A stretch of 64,000 bases of DNA from Paraburkholderia tuberum STM678 (GCF_902833905.1 NZ_CADFGP010000009.1:62001-126000); one strand, 5' to 3'; positions 47,546-56,244 are shown, counted from the stretch's first letter. Notes: generated by a model not told the origin, from the letters alone. Program-made: numbers and translations.

Positions 47546-49213
47546 ATGGCCCGCATTGTTCCCGACGACTGGAAGAGCCTCGAAGCGACCGGCGCGGCGG
47601 CGCGCGAACGTGAAACGCTCGCGCTGCTCGAAAAGGCACTGCCCGCCGACTACACCGTCTACCACGGCGTGCATTGGACGCGCCTGAACCAGAACTTCTC
47701 CGTGTTCGGCGAGGCCGATTTCGTGATCGTGAGTCCCGCCGGGCGCCTGCTGATCATCGAGCAGAAGACCGGCTTTCTGCGCGAAACGCCGAAGGGGCTC
47801 GTCAAGGTGTATCTGCAAACCGAGCGAAACGTCGCGATCGCGCTCGCGCATACGATCGAGAGTCTGCACCGGCGTTTTACCGCGGCGTTCGGCGCGGGCG
47901 CCTATTTCATCGAGGAACTGCTGTACTGTCCCGATCACATCGTCAAGGATGCGGCGATCGCCGGCGTGAATCCCGCGCGCATCGTCGACGCTACGCGGCG
48001 CGAGCGTCTCGCGGCGATCGTCCGCGAAGCGCTGCCGGCCGATGAACCGCGGCTTCCCTGCGCGGCGAAAATCCACCACTTTCTCGCCGACGAACTCGCG
48101 TTGACGCCCGACACGAGCGCGCTCGTCGGGCAGGCGGGCACGCTCGTCACGCGCCTTTCGGGCGGACTTGCGACATGGGCCCGGCGGCTCGAATTCGCGC
48201 CGTTCCGTTTGCGCGTGATTGGCACGGCGGGCTCCGGCAAGACGCAACTCGCGGTGCAGGTGATGAAGGACGCGGTCGCGCGCGGCGAGCGGCCGTTGTA
48301 CGTGTGCTTCAACCGGCCGCTCGCCGATCACATCGCGCGGGTCGCGCCGCCGGAGGCAAAAGTCGCGAACTATCACCAGCTTTGCGACTGGATCGCGCGC
48401 GACGCGGGCCGCGCGCCCGATTTCCGGTCGGCGCAGGTGTTCGATCAACTGGAGGCCGTATTCGCCGACACGCCGATCGAACCGCGCTGGCAATTCGACG
48501 TACTGATCGTCGACGAAGGGCAGGATTTCCAGCAGCCATGGGTTGCCGCGCTCGAGCGGCTGCTGCGGCCGGGCGCCGCGTGGTGGTGGCTCGAAGACCC
48601 ACTGCAGAATCTGTACATGCGTGAGCCGGTCTCGTTGCCCGGCTGGACCACGCTGAGAGAAACCACCAATTACCGCAGTCCTCGCGACATCCTCGATTAT
48701 CTGCGCGACGTGCTGGGCGCGCCGGTGCCGCTGGCCGCGGCACTTACGTCGGGCAGTCCGTTCGACGGCTCCGAGGTTTCGGTGTCGGTCTACGACGAAG
48801 CGCAGGGCGCCGAAAGCAGTATCGACGCAACCAAGCGCGCCATCACGCAAGCGCTATCGCTCGGTTTTCGCAAGCAGGACATCGCGGTGCTGTCGTTCCG
48901 CGGCCGCGAGGGCTCGGCGATGAGCGCGCTCGATCAGCTCGGTCCGCATCGGCTGCGCAGTTTCACCGGCAAATACGATCTGTTCGGCAACCCGGAGTAT
49001 CGTGAAGGCGACGTGCTGTTCGAGTCGATCTACCGCTTCAAGGGGCAGGCGGCGCCGTGCGTGATCTTCACCGAGATCGACTTCGACGCGTTCGACGAAC
49101 GCAGCGCGCGCAAGCTGTTCGTCGGCGCGACGCGCGCGACGATGAAGCTGATCGTCGTCGCGTCGCAGCGGGCCGCGCGGCATTTGCAGTTGCGCGAGGC
49201 GAAGGACAGGTAG
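47546..49213 (+). CDS. NERD-domain UvrD/Rep-like helicase
   Basis: A 555-residue protein. The N-terminal NERD (nuclease-related) domain is at about residues 20-150, with core GEADFVIVS and IIEQKTG resembling a PD-(D/E)xK nuclease site. A superfamily 1 helicase follows: Walker A GTAGSGKT (226-233), motif II DEGQD (323-327), motif IV-like TTNYRSPRDI, and the C-terminal SIYRFKGQAAPCVIFTEID plus LFVGATRA (motifs V and VI). It is shorter than full UvrD, so the 1B/2B insertions are reduced. Roles in DNA repair or phage defence are known or suspected for such fusions. ATG 47546 is chosen at the start of conserved sequence. Confidence 0.8.
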   Translation: MARIVPDDWKSLEATGAAARERETLALLEKALPADYTVYHGVHWTRLNQNFSVFGEADFVIVSPAGRLLIIEQKTGFLRETPKGLVKVYLQTERNVAIALAHTIESLHRRFTAAFGAGAYFIEELLYCPDHIVKDAAIAGVNPARIVDATRRERLAAIVREALPADEPRLPCAAKIHHFLADELALTPDTSALVGQAGTLVTRLSGGLATWARRLEFAPFRLRVIGTAGSGKTQLAVQVMKDAVARGERPLYVCFNRPLADHIARVAPPEAKVANYHQLCDWIARDAGRAPDFRSAQVFDQLEAVFADTPIEPRWQFDVLIVDEGQDFQQPWVAALERLLRPGAAWWWLEDPLQNLYMREPVSLPGWTTLRETTNYRSPRDILDYLRDVLGAPVPLAAALTSGSPFDGSEVSVSVYDEAQGAESSIDATKRAITQALSLGFRKQDIAVLSFRGREGSAMSALDQLGPHRLRSFTGKYDLFGNPEYREGDVLFESIYRFKGQAAPCVIFTEIDFDAFDERSARKLFVGATRATMKLIVVASQRAARHLQLREAKDR

Positions 49214-49253
49214 CGGCGGTGTTCGGGCGCTGCGCCCACAAGGAACGTTGCGC

Positions 49254-50201
49254 TCAACTCCACGCCCTTGCGCTCACCAAAATCCCCGTGCGCGTCAGCG
49301 CATCCCACCAGATCACGCGCAGCAGCGGCGCTTGCTGCGCGATCAGCAGCGCCTGCACCGGATCGCTTTCGACGAAGTGCGTGACACCCGCGCGCAGCGC
49401 CGCGCTCGCCTTGTGCGCGGCCGCGCCGGCGGGGCTGTCGTCGTGCCGGCCGGGCGTGCGCATCGCCAACTGCATGTGAGCGAAGCCGTGTCGCGCGAGC
49501 CAGGCTTCGGTGCGCGCGCGATCCATCTCCGGGCGGCCCGTGATGATCGTGCGCACCTGCTGCAGGTCGATGCCGGGCAGCACCTCGAACGGCAGCAGCG
49601 CGTCGCGCTCGGCGAGCGCGGCGGCGAGGTCCTCATCGTAGCGCGCGAGTGGTACGTCGGGCAGCAGGATGCCGTCGAGGTCGATCGCGTAGGCCGCGTA
49701 CTCGTGGTCGTTGGCCGTCGCGGGCGCGGCGCCGGCTTCGACGCGCGCCCAGTCGTCGCGGTAGCGCTCGGTGTACGCCTGGCGCTCCCATGGAAAGAGG
49801 GCGAAGTAGCCGCGCGCATCGATCGCGTAGTCGGGCTGTGCGCGGCTCAGATCATCGACCGCGGCGGTCAGGGTTTTGACTTCGAGCCCGTGCGCCTGCA
49901 GAAACGCGATGCAATCGACGAGCGTAAAACCGCGTCCCGCGATGTCCTCGCACAACAGCACTTTCGATCCGGCGGGCGGGACCGGCAGCGTCGAATCCCA
50001 TGCGACCGCGCGCGTCTGGCGATCGTAGCGCAGGAACGCGACCGGCGCGCCGACCGCGTGCGACACCATCAGCGCGAGCGGCGCGCCGCCGCGCAGAATC
50101 CCGAGCGCCATCGAGAAACGCTCGGCGAGCAACGCGGGTTGCAGCGATTCGATCCAGTGATCGAGCTGTTCGTACGTCAGAGGCAGGACCGGCTTGTTCA
50201 T
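49254..50201 (-). CDS. phosphoribosyltransferase-HAD hydrolase fusion
   Basis: A 315-residue bifunctional candidate. Residues 1-155 resemble a hypoxanthine/xanthine-type PRTase: ILRGGAPLALMVSH, PRPP-loop-like VLLCEDIAGRGFTLVD (81-96) and FPWERQAYTERYRDD. Residues 165-315 resemble a HAD phosphatase: YAIDLDGILLPDVP (DLDG at 174-177), TIITGRPEMDR and FVESDPVQALLIA. The PRPP loop has Cys-Glu-Asp where Asp-Asp is usual, so activity is uncertain. A coupled salvage and dephosphorylation role is inference. ATG 50201 by domain boundary. Confidence 0.7.
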   Translation of the reverse strand: MNKPVLPLTYEQLDHWIESLQPALLAERFSMALGILRGGAPLALMVSHAVGAPVAFLRYDRQTRAVAWDSTLPVPPAGSKVLLCEDIAGRGFTLVDCIAFLQAHGLEVKTLTAAVDDLSRAQPDYAIDARGYFALFPWERQAYTERYRDDWARVEAGAAPATANDHEYAAYAIDLDGILLPDVPLARYDEDLAAALAERDALLPFEVLPGIDLQQVRTIITGRPEMDRARTEAWLARHGFAHMQLAMRTPGRHDDSPAGAAAHKASAALRAGVTHFVESDPVQALLIAQQAPLLRVIWWDALTRTGILVSARAWS

Positions 50202-50471
50202 GACTATCGAGGCGCCGCGTGGCGCGATGGAAGGCAATGGTCCGCGGGGATGCACGCGCGGCGCGCGCTGACGCACTGGCGCGACATCGCGGGTCCCCGT
50301 TTTTGAGTCAGCGCATTTTGGCGATATTATGCATGCGGGTCAAAGGTCGCGTGTCGGGGTGGCACGCGTTTGACGGCACGGCACGGCGCAGCACTTCGCG
50401 TGGCATGAGATCGGCTGACCGTGGCGCCGCCCGCGGTCCGGCGAATCAACGAAATCGGATAAAAAAAGCAA

Positions 50472-51041
50472 ATGGCCAATCTGATTGCAACGCTGCGCAA
50501 CGCAGCCAGCGGAACCGGTGGGCCCTGGCGGATGCGCTGGCTGACGGGGCTGGCGGCACTGATCGTCGGGCTTTCCGTCTGTTGCGCGCATGCGCAGCCG
50601 GGCGCGCGGCAGTCGCCGGCGCTGGCGCTCGACGTGCAGGGCAAGATCGCCAATACCAACGACGCCGCGCATCGCACCTATCACTTCAACGAGGCTCAAC
50701 TGCTCGCGCTGCCCGTGCATACGATCACGACCTCGACCACCTGGACGCCGCGCTCGACGTTCACCGGGCCCAGGCTCGCCGACATCCTGAAGGCCGTCGG
50801 CGCGCACGGCACCCAGATCGAACTCCACACGTTCGACGACTACACCTACACCGTGCCGGTGTCGGACTGCGAACGCTACGGCGTGATCGTCGCGTACAGC
50901 ATGAACGGCCAGCGCCTGAAACTCAGCGACTTCGGGCCACTGTTTCTGATCTATCCGCGCGACGCTTTTCCAGATGAACTGACTGGCGCGGTCGGCGACT
51001 CGAAATTCGTATGGCAGATCAAGGCCCTCATCGTCAAATAG
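50472..51041 (+). CDS. exported molybdopterin-oxidoreductase-like domain protein
   Basis: A 189-residue secreted or anchored protein: an N-terminal hydrophobic signal (LTGLAALIVGLSVCCAHAQ) and then a fold like the oxidoreductase molybdopterin-binding domain (FTGPRLADILKAVGAHGTQI, YTYTVPVSDCERYGVIVAYS, DFGPLFLIYPRDAFPDEL). It is far shorter than sulfite oxidase enzymes; the sole mature Cys is in SDCERYG. The gene overlaps a hybrid kinase by 31 bp, so this protein probably acts as a periplasmic sensor or ligand-binding partner rather than an enzyme. Cofactor binding is unproven. Confidence 0.72.
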   Translation: MANLIATLRNAASGTGGPWRMRWLTGLAALIVGLSVCCAHAQPGARQSPALALDVQGKIANTNDAAHRTYHFNEAQLLALPVHTITTSTTWTPRSTFTGPRLADILKAVGAHGTQIELHTFDDYTYTVPVSDCERYGVIVAYSMNGQRLKLSDFGPLFLIYPRDAFPDELTGAVGDSKFVWQIKALIVK

Positions 51042-52858
51042 CGCGCCGTCCGTGGCGGCGCGTGTTGAACGTGCTGATCTGGCTGATGGCGCTCGCGGCG
51101 CCCGCCGGCGCGATCGGCTATCTGCTCTATGCGAACCTGTTGAACCCGCGCGCGACCGAGCAGCTGACCGGTACCTACGACGGTTTCTACTGGGACGCCG
51201 CGCAACTGCAGATCGCGTACGCGCGCTTCGAGAACCAGCTGCTGCTGTATCAGTCCGGTGCCGACGACGATTATCAGCAGTTGCAGTTGCGCTTCCAGCT
51301 GCTGCAATCGAAGCTGCGCGTGATGGCCGGCTCGACGCATCGGCTCTCCGCGCAGCTCGCTCTGTTGCAACGGCAGCTCGACGAAATCAAGACGCTCGAG
51401 ACTGTGCTCGACGACATCCAGCCCGAGATCGAGGTACTGCAGCGCGACCGTGCGCGTGCCGCGCGGATCGACGCGCAGCTGCGCCAGCACTGGAGCGAGG
51501 TCAACGATCTCGCGCTGTCGCGCCGTTTCGCGGACGTCGCCGACCGCGAGGCGATGAACCGCGATTTCATCGACAAGCGCCGCATCCTGTTCGCGGGCGG
51601 TCTGGTGCTGCTATTGCTGTCGGCGGCGGCGACGCTGCTGCTCGTGCTCAACGGCCGGCGCCGCACGCGGCTGATGCGCCAGCAGCGCGCGGCGCTGGAA
51701 GCCGAGCATCAGGCGAGCCGCGCGGCGCGCGAGGCGAGCCTCGCGAAGGATGCGTTTCTCGGCATGATCGGCCATGAACTGCGCACGCCGCTGCATGCGA
51801 TCGTCTCGTCGGTGGAACTGCTCGGCTTCAACTATCACTCGGAGGCCGACCGCAAGGTGATCCAGCGGCTCGAAACCGCGGCGCGCCATCTCGAGGCGCA
51901 GATGAAGGACCTGACCGACTACGCGCGCCTTGGCGCCGGCAAGCTCGAACTGCGGCACCAGCATTTCGAGCCGCGCGAGCTGCTGGCGTCGATCGTCGAT
52001 GAACACACGATCTCCGCCAGGACGCGCGGGCTCGAGCTCGAAAGCGAGGCGAGCGGCGCGAGCGGGCTCGTCGAGTCGGACCCGCACCGCATCCGGCAGA
52101 TCGTCAACAACCTCGTCACCAACGCGATCCGCTACACCGAGACCGGCACGGTGCGCGTCGAACTGCGGCAAGAGCCGGCGCTGCTGGTTTTCGTCGTCAG
52201 CGATACGGGGCCGGGCGTGCCGTCCGAACAGATCCCGCTGATCTTCGAGGAGTTCACGCAGCTCGACGCGTCGCGCACGCGCCGCTTCGAAGGCGCGGGG
52301 ATGGGGCTCACGATCGTGCAAGGGCTCGTGAAGCTGTTCGGCGGCACGGTGGATGTTGCGAGCACGGTCGGCGAGGGCACCAGCTTCACGGTGACGATCC
52401 CGGTCGTGCCGGTCGCAACCGTCGAGCCGGCCGAGGTCGCGGAGCAAGCCGAGCCGGACGGCGCGCAGCCGTGCGTGCTGATCATCGACGATAACCGGCT
52501 GATCCGCGAGTCGCTCAGCGAAATGGTCGCGCACATGGGCTACGACTCGCTCGCATTCGGCAATGCCAACGACGCGCTCGCGTGGCTCGACACCCACCGC
52601 TGCGAAGTGGTGCTGCTCGATCTGCACATGCCGGAGCGCGATGGCTACACGTTTCTCGACGACTTCGCGATGCGCGACGGACCGTCGGCGGGCGTGCCGG
52701 TGATCGTGGTCAGCGCGTACGCGCCGGAGGTCGTGCGGAATGGCGAAAGTGGCGCGACTGGCGTGCCGTCGGTGTTCGAGGCGCTGTTAAAGCCAGTCCA
52801 TTACGAGGATCTGAAGCACGCCCTGCAGCGGGCGCTGGCGGCGCGGCATCAGGCGTGA
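51011..52858 (+). CDS. hybrid sensor histidine kinase
   Basis: A 615-residue hybrid kinase. Two membrane helices (about 18-42 and 197-216) bracket a helical periplasmic domain of about 155 residues. A HisKA domain follows with His255 in GMIGHELRTPLHAI, the ATPase domain with NNLVTNAIRYTETG, DTGPGVPSEQ and GAGMGLTIVQGLV, and a C-terminal receiver with Asp537 in VLLDLHMPERDG and the lysine in LLKPVHYED. Its start lies inside the preceding gene, so the two are co-translated. The regulator at 52918-53772 is convergent and its probable target. Confidence 0.92.
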   Translation: MADQGPHRQIARRPWRRVLNVLIWLMALAAPAGAIGYLLYANLLNPRATEQLTGTYDGFYWDAAQLQIAYARFENQLLLYQSGADDDYQQLQLRFQLLQSKLRVMAGSTHRLSAQLALLQRQLDEIKTLETVLDDIQPEIEVLQRDRARAARIDAQLRQHWSEVNDLALSRRFADVADREAMNRDFIDKRRILFAGGLVLLLLSAAATLLLVLNGRRRTRLMRQQRAALEAEHQASRAAREASLAKDAFLGMIGHELRTPLHAIVSSVELLGFNYHSEADRKVIQRLETAARHLEAQMKDLTDYARLGAGKLELRHQHFEPRELLASIVDEHTISARTRGLELESEASGASGLVESDPHRIRQIVNNLVTNAIRYTETGTVRVELRQEPALLVFVVSDTGPGVPSEQIPLIFEEFTQLDASRTRRFEGAGMGLTIVQGLVKLFGGTVDVASTVGEGTSFTVTIPVVPVATVEPAEVAEQAEPDGAQPCVLIIDDNRLIRESLSEMVAHMGYDSLAFGNANDALAWLDTHRCEVVLLDLHMPERDGYTFLDDFAMRDGPSAGVPVIVVSAYAPEVVRNGESGATGVPSVFEALLKPVHYEDLKHALQRALAARHQA

Positions 52859-52917
52859 GCGCGTGAGCGCGTGAAGGCGGCGCTGCCGCGAACGGGGCGC
52901 GCATCGGCGCCCGCGCT

Positions 52918-53772
52918 TCAGGGGCGGTTCAGCCGCTTCGACAGATCGGCGACGAGGATCGCCATGCGCGCGGGCTTCTCGTAGCACGCGACGTCGTAAT
53001 CGCGGATCACCTCGCTGATCTCCGATTCGCTGGCCTTGCCGGTCAGCAGTTCTCCGGTCAGCACGAAGATCGGCGCGTCCGGGTTCTCCGACGCGCGCAC
53101 CGCGCGAATCGCGGCCGCCGAGGTCTGCGAGCCGAACAGCCAGTCGATGATCACGCCGTCGAACACCTGCGTCTGCAACTGCTCGCTGAAGGCCGCGAGC
53201 CCATAGATCGCGACCGCCGTGAAGCCGCTGCGCTCCAGATAATCGCGCAGGTTATCGGCGCTTGCACGATCGTCGTCGACCACCGCGATGGCCGGCTTGT
53301 CGGTCTCGGCGCGGCGCGGATAGATCTCGATCTTGTGGACTTCGTACGCGCTCTGATACAGCGCGCCATCATGACGCGAGACGCGCCATTGACCGAGCCG
53401 CGAATAGGCGACGAATTCCGGGCGGCTACCCGGTTCGAGCGCCGCGCCGACCCACGCGGTGCAGGCGATTTCGGTCGCGCCGATGCAGAACACCGCCTCC
53501 TGGGCGATCGCGCCGACGACGCCCGGATCGAGCGACTGCGCGCCGAATAGCTGCGCCGCGGGTTCGTCGAATACCTCGGCGACTTTCTTGATCTGCGACA
53601 GCGTCCACGGACTATTGCCGCGCAGTTTGCGGTGCCCCTGAGAAAAACTCAGATCGAGGATGCGGCATAGCTCCGTGGTTTGCTGTCGCTTGCCGATTCC
53701 ATGCCTGCTCATCAACTCGCGCACGCGCTCGGCAACCGCGATGGAGTCGGGTGAGTGTGTTTCGTTGGCCAT
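52918..53772 (-). CDS. BetR-type helix-turn-helix and receiver protein
   Basis: A 284-residue regulator with unusual domain order. The N-terminal helix-turn-helix (about residues 15-80, KRQQTTELCRILDLSFSQGH, RKLRGNSPWTLSQIKKVAEV) is of BetR type. After a middle segment of about 70 residues comes a C-terminal receiver: acidic pocket AVVDDDRAS (164-168), phospho-acceptor Asp210 in VIIDWLFG and Lys266 in CYEKPARM. Most response regulators have the receiver first. It is convergent with the hybrid kinase at 51011-52858 and is the likely phosphate acceptor. Targets unknown. Confidence 0.85.
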   Translation of the reverse strand: MANETHSPDSIAVAERVRELMSRHGIGKRQQTTELCRILDLSFSQGHRKLRGNSPWTLSQIKKVAEVFDEPAAQLFGAQSLDPGVVGAIAQEAVFCIGATEIACTAWVGAALEPGSRPEFVAYSRLGQWRVSRHDGALYQSAYEVHKIEIYPRRAETDKPAIAVVDDDRASADNLRDYLERSGFTAVAIYGLAAFSEQLQTQVFDGVIIDWLFGSQTSAAAIRAVRASENPDAPIFVLTGELLTGKASESEISEVIRDYDVACYEKPARMAILVADLSKRLNRP

Positions 53773-54136
53773 GCTGGGTGAAAATCCGCCGGGTTAAAAG
53801 GTACATCTGGAGCGCGGTCGGCAGGCGCAAGCCGACCCTGCGCATGCTATGCGCATGAATCGGCCACGCGGGGACAGCAAATGTACCGTAAAAAAATCAC
53901 CATTTATGATTTTGTCAGACCGGCCGCCGAGTCCGCTGATGCAAGCGACGCCATGGCCGTGCCGGTGACGTTTGATGCATTGAGCATCAAAAGGCATTCT
54001 ACCGGTGAAACGATGACGAAACCGTAGGGAATCCACGAATGAGTAGTGCGCAAGGCGACGGATCCGGCCGCTTGCCGCAAAGCCCGGCAGGTCCGCCCTT
54101 GCGGAAAAGCCAGCCGAGAGGCGCAATGAAAAGTGT
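53773..54136. other. intergenic region between BetR regulator and hipA
   Basis: About 360 bp, no gene. Two perfect inverted repeats are present: TGCGCAT-GCT-ATGCGCA at 53839-53855 (67 bp upstream of the regulator) and TTTGATGC-ATTGA-GCATCAAA at 53971-53991. The first may be an operator of the regulator; the second has no T run and may be an operator or a weak RNA hairpin. Confidence 0.45.
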
Positions 54137-55477
54137 TCAGCTTGCCGGCATCGTGTCGAGCCGGGCCGCCGAATTTTGAAGTCCTTTGAAAATCCGCTCG
54201 GCGACCTTGCCCGGAAAGCGCTCGGGCAACTCCGCCGAGACCCGCTCGATCACGCCAGGTGTCTGCTCGATCAGACGCTGGAGCAGCGGCTCGGCGTCGG
54301 CGCCGTACGAGCATTTCAACGCCATCGCGTTGAAGTGTCGCCGCTGCACGTCGCGAAACGCATCGTGCTTGCTGCGCGACCATAGACCCATCGCAAGCCG
54401 CGCCTTGTACCACGACCACTGGTTCGGGCCGTTGCCCTCGACCGGCCAGATCGACATCACGTCGTAAAGCGGCGTCAGACGGTACTGGCCACCGGCGAGC
54501 AGGCGGATGCTGAAGTTCTTCGCGTGGCCGTCCGGCGCGGCCAGCATCCAGAACAGGATCTGGCTCGCGAGCAGGGTCTCGATGTCCTGCCGCGCCTCGA
54601 CCGATTGCTGCAGAATTCGCGCGAGGTCGAGCACGCCGGGGCCGCCCTCGTTTTCGTACTTGCGATGCGACGGCACGCCGTAGACCTGGCAGAAATCTTC
54701 CTGCGGCAGACGCAGCAGCCAACTGCCGCTCGAATGCATCTGCCGGTCGAAGCGTTCGACGGCGAGCACGCGCTGCTTGCCGAACCTGAGCACCTCGGTG
54801 TTCGCGACCGGCAGGCCGAACGCGCGCAGAATCCGCAGACACAGCCACTCGTTTTCGACCGACGTGCTGAGATCGGCGAGCCGGTTGCCGACCAGCCCGA
54901 GCGGCAGCTTGAAGATATGCGTGGTCGGCGTCGCGCCGTGCGGCCGTTGCCATTGGCCGTCGTGCCACAGCAGCGCGGTTTTCTCCTGCGCGCCGGCGAG
55001 CGAGATGCGGAAATCGTCAAATTCGTCGGGCGCGCCGAGCGTCGGTTTGCCGACCGTCTGCGCGAGCAGCGCCTCGATGTCGTCGTCGGAAAGCGGCGTG
55101 CCTTCGATGCGCTGGACCCCGGCCGGCGCGTCGTCTTCGGCGAGCAGCTGGACCGCGCCGACGCAGTCGCGGCCGATGGCCTGCAGCAGGTCGAACGCTT
55201 CGAGCGTTTCGGTCCGGTAGCGCTGCGCGATGCGTTTGCGGATGACGTCGCTGTCGGGCAGCAGGTTGTCGAAGTAGTTGAGCACCCGCGGCCCTTTGTG
55301 CGTCATGTTGCCAGGCGTGAACGGCAGCGACAGCGACAGCGGACGACCCGCGGGCGACGCGATCCAGGCGGCGTCGTAGGCGAACTCCATCGGGCCGCGC
55401 GCGGGCAGCCGCCAGAGCCCGACGCGCTCGCCGTTGGCCCACACCGACAATGCCTTCGAAGCGGTTTGCCGGGCCAT
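54137..55477 (-). CDS. hipA: HipA-type serine/threonine kinase toxin
   Basis: A 446-residue type II toxin kinase. The N-terminal subdomain (ALSVWANGERVGLWRLPARG, GRPLSLSLPF, VLNYFDNLLPDSD) is typical of HipA. ISLAGAQEKTALLW is the activation-loop segment with the autophosphorylated serine, AAPDGHAKNFSIRL carries the catalytic Asp, and LTPLYDVMSIWP the metal-binding Asp. In E. coli HipA phosphorylates glutamyl-tRNA synthetase and halts growth. All key residues are present, so it looks intact. ATG 55477 lies one base after the hipB stop. Confidence 0.92.
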   Translation of the reverse strand: MARQTASKALSVWANGERVGLWRLPARGPMEFAYDAAWIASPAGRPLSLSLPFTPGNMTHKGPRVLNYFDNLLPDSDVIRKRIAQRYRTETLEAFDLLQAIGRDCVGAVQLLAEDDAPAGVQRIEGTPLSDDDIEALLAQTVGKPTLGAPDEFDDFRISLAGAQEKTALLWHDGQWQRPHGATPTTHIFKLPLGLVGNRLADLSTSVENEWLCLRILRAFGLPVANTEVLRFGKQRVLAVERFDRQMHSSGSWLLRLPQEDFCQVYGVPSHRKYENEGGPGVLDLARILQQSVEARQDIETLLASQILFWMLAAPDGHAKNFSIRLLAGGQYRLTPLYDVMSIWPVEGNGPNQWSWYKARLAMGLWSRSKHDAFRDVQRRHFNAMALKCSYGADAEPLLQRLIEQTPGVIERVSAELPERFPGKVAERIFKGLQNSAARLDTMPAS

Positions 55478-55478
55478 C

Positions 55479-55733
55479 TCACCACTCGACGTTCGGTGCC
55501 GGCTCGGAGCTCGGCTGATTTTTGTCGCGCAACTGCAGTTGCAGGCCGTAGGCGCCGCACAGCGCGAGCAGCTGGGTAAGCGTGAGCCCGCTCGCATCGG
55601 TTTCGAGCGCGGAAATGCGGCTTTGGCTCACGCCGACGCGCGCGGCGGCCTCGGTCTGCGTGAGGCCGGCCTGGCGGCGGCTGGCCGCTAGCAACTGCGC
55701 GAGCTGGTCCGACGTGGCGATCAGGTGGAGCAT
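55479..55733 (-). CDS. hipB: HipB-type antitoxin, Xre family
   Basis: An 84-residue antitoxin and repressor. The helix-turn-helix occupies about residues 10-62 (SRRQAGLTQTEAAARVGVSQ, SRISALETDASGLTLTQLLA). A polar C-terminal tail ends NVEW, matching HipB proteins whose terminal tryptophan matters for stability. It binds HipA and the promoter to repress the operon. Gene order antitoxin then toxin with a 1-bp gap ensures coupled synthesis. The large palindromic array directly upstream is the expected operator. Confidence 0.9.
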   Translation of the reverse strand: MLHLIATSDQLAQLLAASRRQAGLTQTEAAARVGVSQSRISALETDASGLTLTQLLALCGAYGLQLQLRDKNQPSSEPAPNVEW

Positions 55734-55765
55734 GGCGGATTATCTGCGAGACGAATAAACGCAAT

Positions 55766-55810
55766 TTATGCGTGAGACGAATATTTGTCAAATATTTGTG
55801 TGACGCATAA
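55766..55810. promoter_or_regulatory. hipBA operator array
   Basis: A 45-bp element symmetric about base 55788: outer arms TTATGCGT / ACGCATAA and inner arms AATATTTG / CAAATATT, all perfectly matched. Three direct copies of GACGAATA (55750-55757, 55776-55783, 55813-55820) and a palindrome CGAATATTCG (55815-55824) extend the array. Predicted cooperative HipB binding sites over the promoter. Confidence 0.75.
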
Positions 55811-55964
55811 TCGACGAATATTCGCGTGACGGATAATCGGGCATTCCGGCAGGCGCCGGCCGCGCCGTCCCGGCTGCGACCAGCCGCGGTGCCGACGTCG
55901 CTCGTCATTGCGGACGATGGCTCCCACTGCGAAGATGACGCCCACATCTCCAATCCGCCCACCG

Positions 55965-56195
55965 ATGACCACGACTTACCCGCTGCACTCGACCTTCACG
56001 CCCGCCGACCAACCGTTTCCCAGCCACGCCGACGTCGTGATCGCCGGTGCCGGCATCATGGGCTGCGCGGCCGCTTATTACCTGGCGCGGCGCGGCCTGT
56101 CGGTGGCGGTGCTCGACAAGTCGCGGATCGCCGGGTAGCAGTCATCGCGCGCGTGGGGCTTCGTGCGTCAGCAGGGTCGCGAAGCCGCGGAGGTA
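55965..56195 (+). pseudogene. truncated FAD-dependent oxidoreductase remnant
   Basis: ATG 55965 opens a frame with a clear FAD-binding start: HADVVIAGAGIMGCAAAYYL followed by ARRGLSVAVLDKSRIAG. A TAG stop at 56137-56139 interrupts it, after which the same frame continues with QSSRAWGFVRQQGREAAEV, the conserved next segment of DAO-type oxidoreductases. Homology then ends near 56195 in a short CCCAACCCGA-rich stretch. About 85% of the gene is missing. It probably once formed part of an amino-acid oxidation set with the reductase at 57008-57940. Confidence 0.72.
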
Positions 56196-56244
56196 AACCC
56201 CGCGCAACCCAGCCCGATGCAACCCAACCCGACCGATACCGCCG

